Assembly: GCA_019671135.1 (NCBI GenBank)
Contig: JAHRHY010000003.1
Span: 2,108,001 to 2,172,000, forward strand
Length of the DNA stretch: 64,000 nucleotides
Reading direction: 5' to 3'
Source of the DNA: Linnemannia hyalina
Lineage: Eukaryota > Mortierellomycota > Mortierellomycetes > Mortierellales > Mortierellaceae
Under the pieces are notes generated by a model, which was given only the letters and a program-made list of their open reading frames with translations, had not been told where the DNA came from and ran no database searches. The translations under genes and the position numbers were made by a program. Positions 11,701 to 25,008 of this stretch are shown piece by piece. Position 1 is the stretch's first letter; each line of letters opens with the position of its first letter.

Positions 11701-13527
11701 AGGCAAGGTTTACATGGGCAACCGAGGGAAAAAAAGATGGTTTGCATTTGAGGGTCTTCAACTCTTTTCATGGCTAGTCCGCCGTTTGACGCCCTTGAGC
11801 AAACAAAGCGAGGCAAAGAGAAATGAGTGGGTAACTCCTTAACTCCTTTCATTAGGTTTTTTTGCATCATAGAAAAGCTCGACTCGGATGACAACCCGGG
11901 GATATTATTTGACTAAAATTCGAAAATGAGAAAAGTGGGATGTAATAAAACGTGTGGAGGAACGGCAAAAGACTCTAATAGCCAGGACACAAAAGTGCTT
12001 GTTGAGAAGAGAGAATTATGCTTGCTTCTTTTAGCATGCAATCGGATCGTGAGAGAATGCCACCTTTTCAGACAGTTATGGCCTTATGTTTTGGTCATAT
12101 TTTCTTCATCCCAAAGTTTGCGATCGAGCACAAAGTCCCTGGAACACCTTGGCTCAAAATGGCGTTTAGAATGGCCGGATTAAGCAATGAATGCGTGGAT
12201 GGATGGTTTACAACGGCATAAGTACAAACAAACGCAAAAACACTCACTCCTATTCTCGCGGCTAAACGAACGTTAACCCACTACAAACACACAACAATAC
12301 ACGGTTGATAAAAATTGAATTTTTTGTTTGTAACGAGTGGAGTACGTCAGAGGTGTCTCTAGTACAAGAACCTTCGAAGGAACCTCAGTCTCCTTTGGGC
12401 AGTTTCAATGACCAGTTTAGATCAGAAATAAATAACGAGGGAGGGACACACTTGTACCAGTACCTTGATCGATGTAGAAAAGACCTAAAAGCCCTCATTT
12501 TCCCATGGAGACCGAGAGTAGGGCTAAAGGGGTAAAAAATAAAGAGAGCAAATGCATGCAGCCCTGAATGATTGAGGACTTTTGGAAAGACGGAAAGGAC
12601 AATGGTGGCAGTTGACAGTGGGGGCTAAGAGAAAAGAGCCAATGATTTTTGTGCATGTCATGAAGTCTTCCTTTCGGGATGACAGCCGACCAATTCGCCC
12701 GTCTGCCTGTTCGTCTCCTCTCCTACTCCTCCAACTCCCGCCCTCCTTTTTTTTTTCTCGTTCTGTCGCGGCTTTCTTACTTTTTTATTGGGACATCTGG
12801 ATCGAACCCAAGGGAAATCGGCGAAAAGTAAAAAAAATTGTTTTGCAAGACAAATAGCCCTAAATAGGATGAACCGCTGTTCACTTCGATCAGGGAGGGA
12901 ATTGTAGAGGAGAACTTGATCGAACTAGGATCAGACGATGATGTAGGAAGATGATGATGACCTGATTGAAGGGGAGAAAGAAGTCGAGGAAGGGTCTGGA
13001 GTTGTCGAGTGGAGTGGGGTGGGGTAAGTAAGGCAGGTGGTTGAAGGAGAAACAAGGGCAACCTTCTCTTATTCTGACTTACCCAGGCAGAGACAAATCA
13101 ATCGGATCGTTACCCAGCTGATACTCATTACATTATTGAGCTGCTACTCAATGTATTGGTTGTGTTGGCAATCAATTCAATTGAGTTGTAAGCCATGACC
13201 CTATTGTATTATGTATTATTCCTGTTCGTCCTGGTTGGCACCTGGAGAGCCGGGTCTCCAGCATAAACATTTAAATACTCTTGTCTCTCCACCTTTTTTT
13301 TTTTTTTTCCCTTCTTTCTTGTTCTTTGTTCATAACACCACCATACACCCCGCCCCCATACCACTTTTATTTCGTACCCTGTTGGAGTAATTCACTTTTC
13401 TTCAATTTTTCCTCCCTCCCTAATATCTTTCTCTCACACCTCTCCCATCCTACTCTCTTCCCTCAACACTCACACACTCATTCCACATCAACAACAAACA
13501 CATATATCCCTCAAATACTCATCAACA
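8726..13527. other. 4.8-kb spacer without a supportable gene
   Basis: AT-rich on both strands with many homopolymer runs (A9 near 8810, T10 near 11190, T15 near 13296). Open frames are short and lysine/phenylalanine-rich from A/T runs, with no recognisable motifs. A minus-strand GGTAAGTC near 13079 next to a 94-codon frame could belong to an unrecognised transcript but is not enough to call. The last 250 bp form the peptide-transporter promoter and a CT/CA-rich leader. Confidence 0.5.
13242..13261. promoter_or_regulatory. 20-bp near-palindrome upstream of the peptide transporter
   Basis: CTGGAGA-gccggg-TCTCCAG: two 7-bp arms that are perfect inverted repeats around a 6-bp GC core, about 270 bp before the transporter ATG. 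An AT-rich TATA-like stretch (atttaaata) follows at about 13269. The symmetry suits a dimeric regulator; which one is unknown. Confidence 0.35.
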
Positions 13528-15356
13528 ATGTCTCAACTCGAAAAAAGCGACCAGAAGGTCTTTTATGAAGACAACGGACTGGAACTTCAGCCCATGAAGG
13601 AGGTTACCGAGGACAACGTCGTCGACACCAATTTGCAGGTTCCCGGACCCATCCCCTTTGCCGCCTGGCTTATTATCGTCAGTAAGTTATCTCTCCTTTT
13701 ATCATCAGATCGCATTCGAACTGTATGCATCGCAATTTTATGGTGGAGCTTTTTTTTACCAACTGAGGGTTTGGCTTGGTTGCACGAGCGCATGGAGCAT
13801 CCCGTTCAAGTCCAAACCTTTTTTCTGCTGTGTTCATGTTAGTGAGAGCACAAACATTTTTTTTCACCCTCTAACCATAGCTCTCTCATTCAACCTCGAA
13901 AAACTTCATAGCCGAGTTGTGCGAGCGTTTCTCGTTCTATGGTGCGTCCATGTTGTTCCAACGTTACATGTTGACCCATCTCCTCCAGACCAAGGGTAAC
14001 GCCACTGCCATCTCCCGTGGATTCTCTTTCTTCTCTTACATCACCACCATCTTTGGTGCCATCGTCGCCGACAAGTGGCTCGGAAAGTACAAGACCATCT
14101 TGATCTTTGCCATCCTCTACACTGCCGGTCTCGTCCTCTTGACCGTCTCCTCCATCGACTCACTCAAGGACACCCTCGGCCTCCCCGGTTTCCTCGTTTC
14201 CCTCTACTGCATGATCTCTTGGGGTACCGGTGGTATCAAGTCCAACGTATCTACCTTCGCTGCCGAGCAGATCCCCTCCGAGGATTACCCTCACCCCACC
14301 AAGCCCGGTGTCACCATCAACCATGCCATCACTGTCGAGCGTGTCTTCCGTTACTTCTACATGGCCATCAACATTGGTGGTATGTTGGGTCAGGCCATCA
14401 CTCCCGCCGTCTCCGAGAAGGCCTGGGACCTCGCCTTCATGATCCCTGCCATTGTGTTCGTTGTCGGTATCATCATCTTTGCCCTCGGTCGCTCAAAGTA
14501 CTACGATCGCCCTCCCAAGGGTAACATTCTCGGCCAGACCTCCCGTTGCCTCATCTATGCCTTCAAGAACCGCAAGAACCGTGTCCCTGGCACTCACTGG
14601 ATTCAGGGAGCCATCTCTCCCAACGATGGATCGCTCGAGTGGGACAACAAGTTCGTCACCGATCTGGAGAAGACCTTCCACGCCTGCAAGGTCTTCTTGG
14701 TCTACCCCGTCTACTGGGCTCTGTACAACAACATGAACGACAACTTTGTCAACATGGCCATCAACATGACTCGCCCCAGCTGGTTGAAACCCGAGCAGCT
14801 GTCCTTTGTCAACTCTGCCGTCATTGTCATCTTCATCCCCATCCTCGACATCATCATCTTCCCTATCCTCCGCAAGGCCGGCTTCAAGTTGGGACCCATC
14901 AACCGTATTATCATTGGATTCAGCATTGTCACCTTCTGCTTCGTCTACGTCACCGTCTTGCAGCACTTCCTCTACAAGTCCGGCCCTTACTACAACTTCT
15001 CCGGCTTTGACCCCCAGGGCAACGCCGTCTCCATCCCCACTGACATCTCCGATGTCATCAACGACATCACCATCTGGACCCAGTTGCCTGCCTACATTTT
15101 GATCGGTATCTCTGAGATCTTCGCGTCCGCCACCGGTCTCGAGTTTGCCTTCCGCTCTGCTGCCCCCGAGCTCAAGTCCGTCGTCATGTCGCTCTTCTTG
15201 GCCACCAACGCTTTTGGTTCCTTGATCGGAATGATCTTGGCCATCTGGTCCAACGACCCCAACTTTGTCTACGTCTATGCCGCCCAGGCCGCTGCCATGT
15301 TCGTCATGACCATCCTCTTTGCCTGGAAGTTCGCCCACCTCGACCACATTATCTAA
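13528..15356 (+). CDS. PTR2: Proton-coupled di/tripeptide transporter (POT/PTR2 family)
   Basis: Two exons: 13528-13681 and 13912-15356 (1599 nt, 532 aa). The intron falls just before the first diagnostic helix. The second exon opens with ELCERFSFYGASMLFQRYM, the POT ExxER[FY]xYYG proton-coupling motif. It is followed by FSYITTIFGAIVADKWLGKYK (family GA..ADxx.GK signature) and SWGTGGIKSNVSTFAAEQI. Twelve to fourteen membrane helices are predictable, with the large loop typical of fungal PTR2 after helix 6. POT carriers import di- and tripeptides with protons at the plasma membrane; members of the same superfamily can carry nitrate. Codons in exon 2 are strongly C-ending, which suggests high expression. 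Confidence 0.92.
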
Positions 15357-18300
15357 ATCCCCCTTTGTTTTTGTCGCACTCTTGTCATTTTTTTATTTTT
15401 TTTGTTTTTCTACGCGTTTGTAAATAGATAGCGCATCCTAACCCTCCTTTTGTAATTTTATCCCTCGCATCCATTTTCATAAAATGTTCGAAAGCAAACA
15501 AACAACAAAAAAACTGCCCTTGAAAAGTGACCGATGCTGTTTACGTAAATGAAAGAGATCCAAGCCTAAAGAGTGGCGGTGTGAATGTGATTGTGTGAGT
15601 GCATGTATAGGGGAGCGAGGAGGGTTGAGATTGAGTAATGGATAAGGCACTAAAAAAAACGACAATAAGAACCCCCCCCTCCTTTGCCTCCCATCAATCA
15701 GCAAATCCTGCCCATTCGCCCTTTTGCTTTCATCTGCATCTCAAAGCTGGTGTTTGTTTATTTGTTTGTGTTGATGTTTTTGCAGATTTTATGATTTTAT
15801 GCTTGTGCGTGCGTGCAAGCATGTTGTTTTACGTTGTATATGGTGTCTTGATTTGGATCTGACCAAAGGCCTGGACAGGCACAGAAAGGAGCGAGCAAAG
15901 GTTGTTCTGGACATGAATCGCATTGCTCTCTCTGTTTGCTTCTTATTTTTTGTTTTTTTTGTTCATGGTCGTACAAGAACAAACAGGGATGAGAAAAGCA
16001 ACTCTTTCTCCGAGGAGTTCTTGTGTCTTAGACGTTGTTGGTGTTGGTGTTGGTTGGGTGGTTCTGTGAGAACAACCTTCTTTTTTCTGATCAGAAAAAC
16101 GGAAAGAGATAAGAGAACGTTCTTGCACGTCCATCGGCGATGGATGAGTGCAATGAGTGGATCAACAGGAGAAAGGAAGAGAGGCAGAGAGAGCGAGAGA
16201 GAAGATAGTGGGGGGGGGAGGTTGAGTTCAGATTGGATCTGACATGGGTCATCAATGATAACGCGGTGCACACATTCGGCTGGAGAACATAATCTTATCT
16301 CCGGCATGATGAGAGAAGAGGGGAGAGCAAGGAGGAATGAAAGGGCGCGCGGGGAGAGGAGGTTGGTTGCAAAGTTCCCAGGAACGATGACCCAAAAAAA
16401 AGCGTTTTGATCGGAGACGGAGAAAGATAAGCGGCATGGCTCGGCATAATCTAATGTTCATTTTTGACATGTGCAAAAGCCCTTTCGTTGGCCGTTTCTT
16501 TCTCAAAGAAATGAAAGGGAAGGAAGACAGTAGGGTAAGATTACATGGCAGATGAAGGGCAAAACGGAGTGTGTGTCGACTGAATTGAAATCCAGATATG
16601 TTATATTGGGCTAGGTTGTGAGTGTGCGGACGACTAACTGGCTGACTGGAAGAGTACGTTTTATACTCACCCACTGCGTTCCAAAGGTCCAAAACGATTG
16701 AGAACAAAGCCGCTGAAAAAAAAACAAATCACCACAACAAACAAAAACGAGGAAATCAAAACAAACAAACACATAATAGGCAATCTTTGTTTTTGCCTGC
16801 CGGGAAAGAAGGAAGGAAGATGGGCAATTTCTGTGGACAGAGAGAGAGAGATGAAATTGAGTAGGTAAGCAAAGTGAAGTTAACAAATACAAGTTATTTG
16901 TGGTGAGGGGTAGAGAGAGGGAGGGGGAGGCAGGGATGAGCACCATTTTTTATTGTTTGTTTTGTGTGATCTGATTGACAGAGAGCTCAGCAGAGAAAAA
17001 AATATATGCGACAACAAGCGTCAATCCAAAGAAAAAAATGCGGGTTGGGGGAATGGACGGACCTATCGCATTGCATTGTTTGTTCAATCTTCTAATGCTC
17101 TGGCTAGGGCAACAAGGAAAAGTTTCTTTTGAGTATGTAGGGGAGAGGGGTTTTAGGAGCTGATGAATCTCAGAAACGGACGCATAAAGAAAAAGCGCGT
17201 TCGCCGATGAGATCCAGGACAAACGGACACTATGAGATCTTGCTGTTGGAATTTTGCATTCCATAGAGAATGAGAAAAGGGAGGATGGAATGGAGGAGGG
17301 CAAAGAAAGAACACATCTCAACGTTACTCAACAACTACCGGCCCCTTCTACTCGGTTTTATCTAAACACAATTTTCAGTTATTTCGTGGTCATATACATT
17401 TTCTATGGTAGTACTTGCCTATTTGCCTCTTCATTTTCTACTGTTTTCATTAACAACAAGCGGACAATTACAAATACCCTGTGATGCATTGCACATTCTG
17501 TCATTTGTTTACGTTTCGTTCTTTTCCCAGAAGAGTTTTTTTTTTTTGTTGGATATATGTATGGAAGCATAAAGGAACATTGAGTCCGAATGGAGGGGAA
17601 TGATCGAGCCACACTCCTCCTTATGTATGCATCCGATCCAAAACACACGAGAGAGACATCCTGATCTGGTTCGCATCACCTCGCATCGAGTCGTGTCTCA
17701 CTCCTCCCATCATCAGTTGTCTGCGCCGCTGATCGTACCTGAATTTGCTATCGCACACATAGCGGCCATATCTGATGGTGGTGTTTGCTTTAGTAGGTAA
17801 GCTGTCTTGCTCACCATTTTTTGTTATGCAGTGAAAAGTCCGCGATTGCTTTCTGTCTCTCTCCCTGTCTGATGACATGAGGGGCTGCTTGGCCAAGAGC
17901 AAAGCAGTGCTTGACAAAAGACTCATAGTTTGATCATTAAAACTCTCACTCCTTCATCCCCTATTGCCTTCCGGCAGATAATGCTGTTCAGCGATCGCCG
18001 TCGCAAAAAGATGAAAACAAAGAGAGCGCCTAGCGGGAAAGAAAGTATGTTAGAGAGCGTTTTTCTTTTTGACTATCCCAACATATTCAAACAAATGCAT
18101 TATTGTCAGCCGAGAGAGCATTCTCTACTCTATTCATCACAGAAGAAAACGAGAGGCTAGGTGACGATTGATGATGATGATGGTGACAATGATTATGATG
18201 AGCAAAGCGCGCAAAAACGTACGAGGAAGGAGGATAAAAAAGTGGCTAATTGCCCATACTTGCATAGTGAGAGCAAACACGAGTGAAGGAGGGTGCTAAC

Positions 18301-19690
18301 AGGGTTGTCAACAACCCAGAGGATATTTTTTAGTCCAGAAAGTACATTATCCTGCAATACATTGACCCGGATGAAGGGGAGGGCAGGGAGAAACTTCCCT
18401 CACACAAAAAAAAAAAAAAAAACGAGCACAAGACGCCAACTCGCATTTTTAGGCATATTCAGCCCATCATTATCTTCATTATTGTCGTCATTGCCAGCGC
18501 TGACATTTAGTGTGGCCGCATTTTGATCCTTCCCCAAGAGGCCATTATCATCATTATGACTGGCCTGGATGCAACGTGTGTAGAAACGGAGAGAAAGAAT
18601 TCAAAACTACAATAGGGGACACACAAGAAAATAACAGTAAAGAGAAGAAAGACACAAAGTGTAGTTGAGCGGGAAGAAAACGAAAAAGAAGATGTGTGAG
18701 AGCGCGCATAGAAATTGATTGGAAACCCACCCCACTCCTTCCATGTTGGTTACTCTGATTCGGCGTGGGTATAATGTGGCTATCGAACATGGGTATGCCT
18801 TGTTGTTTGCTCCTCATTCTTTTCTCCTTTACTCCGTTCTTTTGCCATTGCTTTAAAGCTGGGGGTGGTTATGTGAGTGAGTGAGTGAGAGTTGACACGA
18901 GATCCAGAACCCGGCTGGGAAGACTAAGGAAAAGAAACAAAGGAAAAAAAAATATGAGTGCTGAGAGCAATCACCCTCCCTCGTTTATTATTATTACTGA
19001 ACGATAATGATGATGATGATGACTATATGTCCCAAAGACCCACAAGGCCGGCTTAAAAATTTCATGACTGATGAACGGGGCCTTGCCTGCCCATCTTTTT
19101 CTTTCCCCATGTCCGGGAAATGAAGAGAGCCAAACCGGAGGGGAAGGGAAAGGAGCAGGCGAATTCAATTCCAGCAAGAAAAAAAGATATCAACCAGATG
19201 GGACTCACGGACAGCAAACAGACCTTTTGTTTATTTTTACACATTCAGTTGCTTTCTTTTGGAGTGTTGAAAAGAAATCCTCCTCGGGTATATCGTTGTC
19301 TTTTGTTGTTTATGCATGTGTGTGGGGAAGAAGAGGGAATGAGGGTGTCATTTTGCAAAAATGAAAACAACGGCAACAGCACCATGCCCTCGAATCGTGT
19401 AGTTTTCTTTTCTTTCTTGTTTTCCAGTTGGGCTTGCTGTTCTTTGTCTGCTTTGCTGTTTTTGTTTGTTGGCTTGGGACACAAGTAGAGGAAAAGAGAT
19501 TGAGGGATAGGAAGGGGGTGGGCAAGTGGGACGAGTGGAATAGGGTGTTTGTTTTTATCTGTTTGTTGATGTTTCCCGAGCGTCGTGGTCGCGCAAGTCA
19601 ATTGCTCGTTTTACAATAGCAAGCATAGACGATTGACCACTACTGCTACCCATTACCCACTACCACAAGGGAAGGACGCCATTGGTATTC
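15357..19690. other. Large gene-poor spacer
   Basis: Between the peptide transporter and the RhoGEF leader. Contains homopolymer A/T runs (A17-18 at about 18408-18425), GA- and GAGT-type short tandem repeats (for example GTGAGTGAGTGAGTGAGAG near 18871) and no frame longer than about 150 codons with recognisable content. I cannot support any protein or RNA gene here. Confidence 0.5.
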
Positions 19691-21599
19691 CGCTCGTCAT
19701 CTTTCTTTTTTTATGGTGTTTGGTTTGTCCCGCTCGATTATCCCCTTTCACTCACTCTCTCTCCCTCTCTCGTTCCTGTCTTCTCTATCTTGTTCCTGAC
19801 CACCTCTCTTCTCTTTTTATCCCTCCCTTTCCTTCTCTTCTCTTCACTTTTCTTTTCTTTTCTTTTCTTTTCTTCTTTTTCTCTTCTCGTTTGTCCTCCA
19901 TCTTACTACCCTTGTTATTATATTTCCTTTATCTTTCTCTCTCCTTTATTAATAGTTTCATTTCAACCACCCATCACTGATTAAACTTCTCTCTTTCGAT
20001 CCTCATTCACTTTAATGACCTCAACCTGCTACTCTTCTTATTCTCCACTCTCCACTATTCAACACTAATAACCTAATACTCAACTATTCCACCTGCACTT
20101 ACTCCTCCCCCTTCTCCCTTCTCCCTTCTCAACGACAACGACAACGACACTCCATCAACCACCGCCACTTCATACTCCAACCACGTCGACACACTCTCAA
20201 CATACTGCTCACTTTCTCATCCACCACTACTCACAACATACCTCAACTCTTTCCTTCAATTTTTCTTCTTTCTTCACCCTTTCTCTTAACTCAACTGTAT
20301 CCTGTTGCGAATGTTTCCCCGCAAAAGCAGATAGTCAGAGATAAGAAAGAAAGCAAAGAAAAGAAAACTGTATTTTTTTTCAATCGTTGTCCAGGCACTT
20401 CGTTTTTCTTTTTCTGGTGGTAAGTGCGCACAAGGAGAAGAACAACAATGCAACGCAACAACTACACAGGCTTCAACCCTGGCCCATATTGCACCGAGAT
20501 CAAACCAATTCATTGCCGACGGGGACAGCCTAGAAAGACCTTGAGCTCCTACCCCTGATCCTCCTATTTCCCTTTCCCTCTTACTCTCTCTTACCACCCC
20601 TCAACAACGCGTCCCGCTACTCGACTGCGCTTGTGTCTCTTTCACCTCTCTCCCTCTCACCACCGGCCTGCCACAACTACGACTACTACCATCAGCAACC
20701 CCTACGCCCTTCCACACGCACACACGCTTTACCCGCACACACATTTTGTACAAGAAAGACACAGACCCTCTCTTTTTATACACGACAGCCCTGTCGAAAG
20801 AAAAAAAATGGCGTTCAATTGGATCCCTCTCCCTCCCTAGACCTTTTTGATCCTCATTTACTTTATATCTTCATTTGTGTGTGTTTTTGCGAGTTTGTCC
20901 CCTGCCTACTTTGTCCCTATTCCTATTCCGTCTCACTCAAGCATGCCTGCCTGATCGACAACAGGACATCCACAAAGCAATTGACAACGACCAACAGCTG
21001 TTGCAGCTGTATCTGCACGACATCTTAAAAAAAGAGAACAAGAGAGTCAATTAGACCCCCTTTCGTCATTTTTATCGCAACTCAACAACAAAGTGTCCCT
21101 TTATTTTCTTTTTTGCCAACTGGCTGTTCTCCCCTGGCTGCTGGGCAGACAACTATTGACGCTCAGAAGGACCATAAGGAGACGCGAAAGAAAGAGTAAG
21201 AGGGAGAAAGTGAGAGTGAGAAGGGAGGAGAAACAATAACGGGATATCCTCTCTTGTGCTTTGCATAAGTAGCCTAATGAAAAAAAAAGAAGAAAAAGGG
21301 AGGCACGTTATCCCGATGTCTCGGATCCCTGTCTCTCCCTCTACTGTATATCCACCTGGCTCCCTGTTCCTTCGCTAATCAAAACCCTTCCTTTTTGCTT
21401 TTCTCTCCTTATCTTTGATTTTACTGATCATCTCTCTTTGATTGATTGATCGCGCTCTCCGTCGTGCCTGGTTCCTGATTCCCGATCCCGGTCCCTGCCT
21501 CTGAACTACAGCGTCTTTTCTATTTCAACCGTTGCTACTGCTGCTGTTGCCATCCAGGCCCTTCTCTCCAGCCTCTAGCAAAGCCCAGAACGCATTCAA
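19691..21599 (+). promoter_or_regulatory. Long pyrimidine-rich leader/promoter of the RhoGEF gene
   Basis: For about 1.9 kb before the RhoGEF ATG the plus strand is dominated by C/T tracts, including (CTTTT)n at 19845-19875 and a (CAACGA)n run near 20132-20153. A consensus-like donor (GGTAAGTGCG near 20420) and several acceptor-like CAG sites suggest introns in a long 5' UTR, unless unrecognised small exons lie here. Confidence 0.4.
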
Positions 21600-24500
21600 A
21601 TGAGCGCCTTCGTGACCTGCTCTTACACCCCTCCCCCTCCCACCAAACCATCCGAGAGGTCTATGCTTGTGGCCATCGATCATCCTATTGCTGCAACTCC
21701 TCTCCCTCCCTCCTCCCCCTCTTCTTCCATAGCCCAGACTCAACGGCCAAGGTCCTCCTCGTCGGGAAAGACCCTTACCTCCCTTTCGACCACTTCCTGC
21801 CAGCAACTACAACAACAACACCATCAACCACCTCAGATCCGTTACTGCTATTTCATCTCTGCCTCTGCCGCATCCGCGGCTTCAGCTTCGACTAGTATCT
21901 CGAGAGATCCCTCACTCAGCAGAAAATCGATCTACCTCACACCTCACGTTCAAGAACCCATGGACGCTTCGCCAAACTGCACTCAGCCCCGGTCCCGCCC
22001 CGCCAAGGAGCCTGCTCCATCTGCGTTCGTCCTAGGACCTCACCCTCCTCAAATCCAGCTTCAGTTCCTCGAAAACGAACCTCTTCCTCCACCTTCCTCC
22101 TCTGAGCCGATTCTGTCGATCGATACACCCACCCATCACAAGGAGCTGTCGGATGTTGTCCTAGTCGAGCGAAAGGATAGTGGCTACGGCGGTTCTGTTT
22201 CCAGAAGTTCCTCTCTCGCAGCCTTTGGAAGGGGTATCCGTAAGGTCTTTTGGCGCACTTCTTCCAAGGGATCCGTCGAGTCGATTGTGGTGACTGAGGC
22301 TCCGGTCTTAGATTGCGACATTCCCCAGGATGTTCTTGACCATGAAGGATGGGCACAGGATCTGGCCCAACGATTGAGCCTTGCCTCCGGCCCCGAGGCT
22401 GTTACCAACTGGCTTGGACAGCTGCCTGTCGATGGCACTACGGCCGATGAGATGTCCTCTGGTGTTTTAAACGTGTTGAACTTGCCTGAGGGATCCGCTT
22501 CGGCCGAAAGCCTCCAGGAGATGATCGAGGAGTTCATCTTCATGGCCCCTGGCCCAGTCAATGCATCTACGACTCCAACGCCGACGATTGCGCTCCTGGA
22601 CGACTTCAATGTCTTCACCGTTCTTCCTCCCTCAGCCTCATCGACGCCACCACCTCCTGCTCCTGTTGAGAAGACTTTGCGACCTGTCCTTTCGATCGAA
22701 CAACTGAACAAACCTCAGCCCCCCTTGCCAGCTGTTTCCTTCGATCACAAACCCGTTCCTGCTACGCCTACCCAGGCACGACTAACCAACAATGGTTCAT
22801 CTCCTCTCAGCACTCTTGCCCGCAAGTTCACTCAAGCTGCAGACCTTGGCTTTGGAAAGAACGCCTCCGGTAGCAGGCAATCGACATTGTCGTCTCGTCA
22901 ACGCAACAGTGTCCAGCAGCACTTCCAGCACGCCGCTAGCGAGGCAACCCTTTCCCAGCCGACCCGAACCTCGAGGGATAGACGGTTGTCCGGCAACAAC
23001 ATCGAGACCTTGATGGATGAGCGTCCTGTCTCCCCTTCGGCTTTGGTCATGTCTCCAGATGAGGAGGATGAGGTTCAAGGTGACTCGTATGTTACTGCCA
23101 AGCCCAACTCCAAGACCAGTCGGTTCTTCAAGTCGTTGACGGCATCGTCTGTGGCCGAGCTCAAGAAGCGTCAGAACGAGATGCGTCCGCTATCGGAGGT
23201 ACTTCTTTCCGACTCCAATCTCAGCCCCGAAGAGATTTCGGCCGAAATAGTGACCGCATCGCGCAGTTCGTCGCTTCGTTCCACGCCCATGCGAAGACCT
23301 ATCCCCAAATGGGATGAAACCACGCGTGAAGAAAGAGGACACTCTGACTCCTTTTCGCTGGCACCTCCTGTGCCATTGTTCTACAAGAGTACAGCTTCAA
23401 GTGCCTCTTCACTGGGCGAGACCTCCTCTTGTGGATCTGTCGAGTCCTCTGCTGACGAGTGGGAAGGACCCAGTCAAATGACCAAGCACGCTCTGGAACA
23501 GAACGCCCGTTACAACGCTGACCTCAAGGGTCTCCAGGATATGCTCTACCAGGGCAGCGCGCGTCCTCAATCCACCCCTGCCCACTCAGCCAACACCTCG
23601 ACTGGCTCTTTGGTTCTACCCTCAGTGTCTGCTACGCCTAACCGAAAGGATACAAAGGCAGCCAAGGGTACCTCTAAGAAGGACGACTACATGAGCCATC
23701 GCATGAGCGCCTGTTCTCCCAAGCTTCTCCCCGTCCCAGACAAGAACAAGTCTCGTCCCAAGAGTCGTCTAAGCATGACCTATGGCGGAGGCGAACTGGA
23801 AATTGTCAAGCATGCCAAGGTAAGAGAGTGTGGTTTGCGCAGAGGCAATTTAAGACAGAAATCAAAAACCAGCACCCCCCTATTCTTCAACATTTTGCTA
23901 ATTTTCCCATTGACGCTTTGAATGATCGGTCACTAGTTCGACACACCCGAGGCCATTGCCCGAAACAAGGAGATCCGCAAGTTTATTTCACAGGAGATTT
24001 ATACCACCGAGCTCAACTACGTCCAGTACCTGCGTACAATCCAGGAGGTAAGTCCTTTGCTTGAATAGGCATGCAATATAATGCAATGTAATGCAATGTA
24101 ATGCAAGGCGCGTGGGGTTGGGACCAGCTTGTTGACAAATATTACCTTTCCGTTGTATATACCAGGTCTTTGTTGACCCTTTGTTCCGATCTCTCGAGAG
24201 CGACAAGCCATTTATACCCCGGGCCAACCCCCTTTACCAGCTGTTAGCTCACATCTCGACCTTGTCGGACGTCGCAAGCCAGATCACCCAGAGTCTGGAG
24301 GTTTGTGTTCGTGATGAGGTCTGGTCCGATGAGCTGAGCATGGTCGGCACGATCTTTTTGGACATCAAGGAGCCTCTGTCAATCTTCTTGAAGTATGGCC
24401 AGTCCTATGGCAAGGGCATGAAGGCGCTGAGGACGTTGATGAAGTCCAAGCGGGCCACGATCTCCATCGCCAATGCCTCGGTCGCCTCGTCTACCGCCAA

Positions 24501-25008
24501 CACCCCAGTCAGCACCCTTTCCAGTGGATCCAACACGTTGGCCGTGCCAGGAGGTCCTCGCATGGACAAGCGTCGTTCGCTGCCTTCGATCTTTGCCCTC
24601 AATGGCACCGCAGCCCACCAGTCCCTCATGGGATCGAGCTGGTCGACCGCCAGCAATGGTTCGACTAACTCGACGACTCCAACCACCTTGAGCAACGTCA
24701 AGGATGGAGCCAAGCCCCGCAGCAGCCACGGAATGATGGCAGCGGGAGCATCGGCCGAGTCGGCCGAGTACGACGCCTTTATCCGCAACTGCGTCGGCGG
24801 CAAAGAGACGACCAGCCGATTCAGTTTGGCGGATCTGTTGATCCTCCCTATTCAGCGAGTGACCCGGTATTGCCTTCTGTTAAAGGACCTGAAGCGCCAC
24901 ACTGCTGTTGAACACCCCGACTATGTCTGCCTCGTCCATGCCCTTGAGCAGTTGCACACCCTGGCCCTTGCGACCAACAACGTGCAGCCCTCCTCGTTGC
25001 GCCTGTAA
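21600..25008 (+). CDS. Rho guanine nucleotide exchange factor-like protein, DH domain split by insert
   Basis: Three exons: 21600-23819, 23937-24047 and 24166-25008 (3174 nt, 1057 aa). Residues 1-740 are low-complexity Ser/Pro/Thr-rich, with short possibly phosphorylated basic patches and no catalytic domain seen. Exon 2 begins the DH domain: IARNKEIRKFISQEIYTTE, then LNYVQYLRTIQEVFVDPLF, the conserved CR1 helix of Dbl-family exchange factors. The rest follows in exon 3: PLSIFLKYGQSYGKGMKAL, then about 110 residues of Ser/Thr/Asn-rich insert (about 867-976), then LADLLILPIQRVTRYCLLLK, the CR3 helix that contacts the GTPase. The chain ends 40 residues later with no PH domain. It should load GTP onto a Rho/Cdc42-type GTPase in polarity control. 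The ATG at 21600 is the first in frame; M22 is an alternative. Confidence 0.82.

Noticed and set aside
12795..12880. Second B-box-like GGTTCGATCC on the minus strand
   Set aside because: The T-arm pairs at only three or four positions and no D-arm or anticodon arm can be drawn.
12777..13061. 94-codon minus-strand frame with a GGTAAGTC donor nearby
   Set aside because: Low-complexity Pro/Ser/His composition and no conserved motif; a possible noncoding or UTR transcript only.
14493..15347. Long minus-strand open frame opposite the peptide transporter
   Set aside because: It mirrors the strongly biased third positions of the real gene (Asp/Gly/Val-rich, no motifs); the plus strand carries clear POT signatures.
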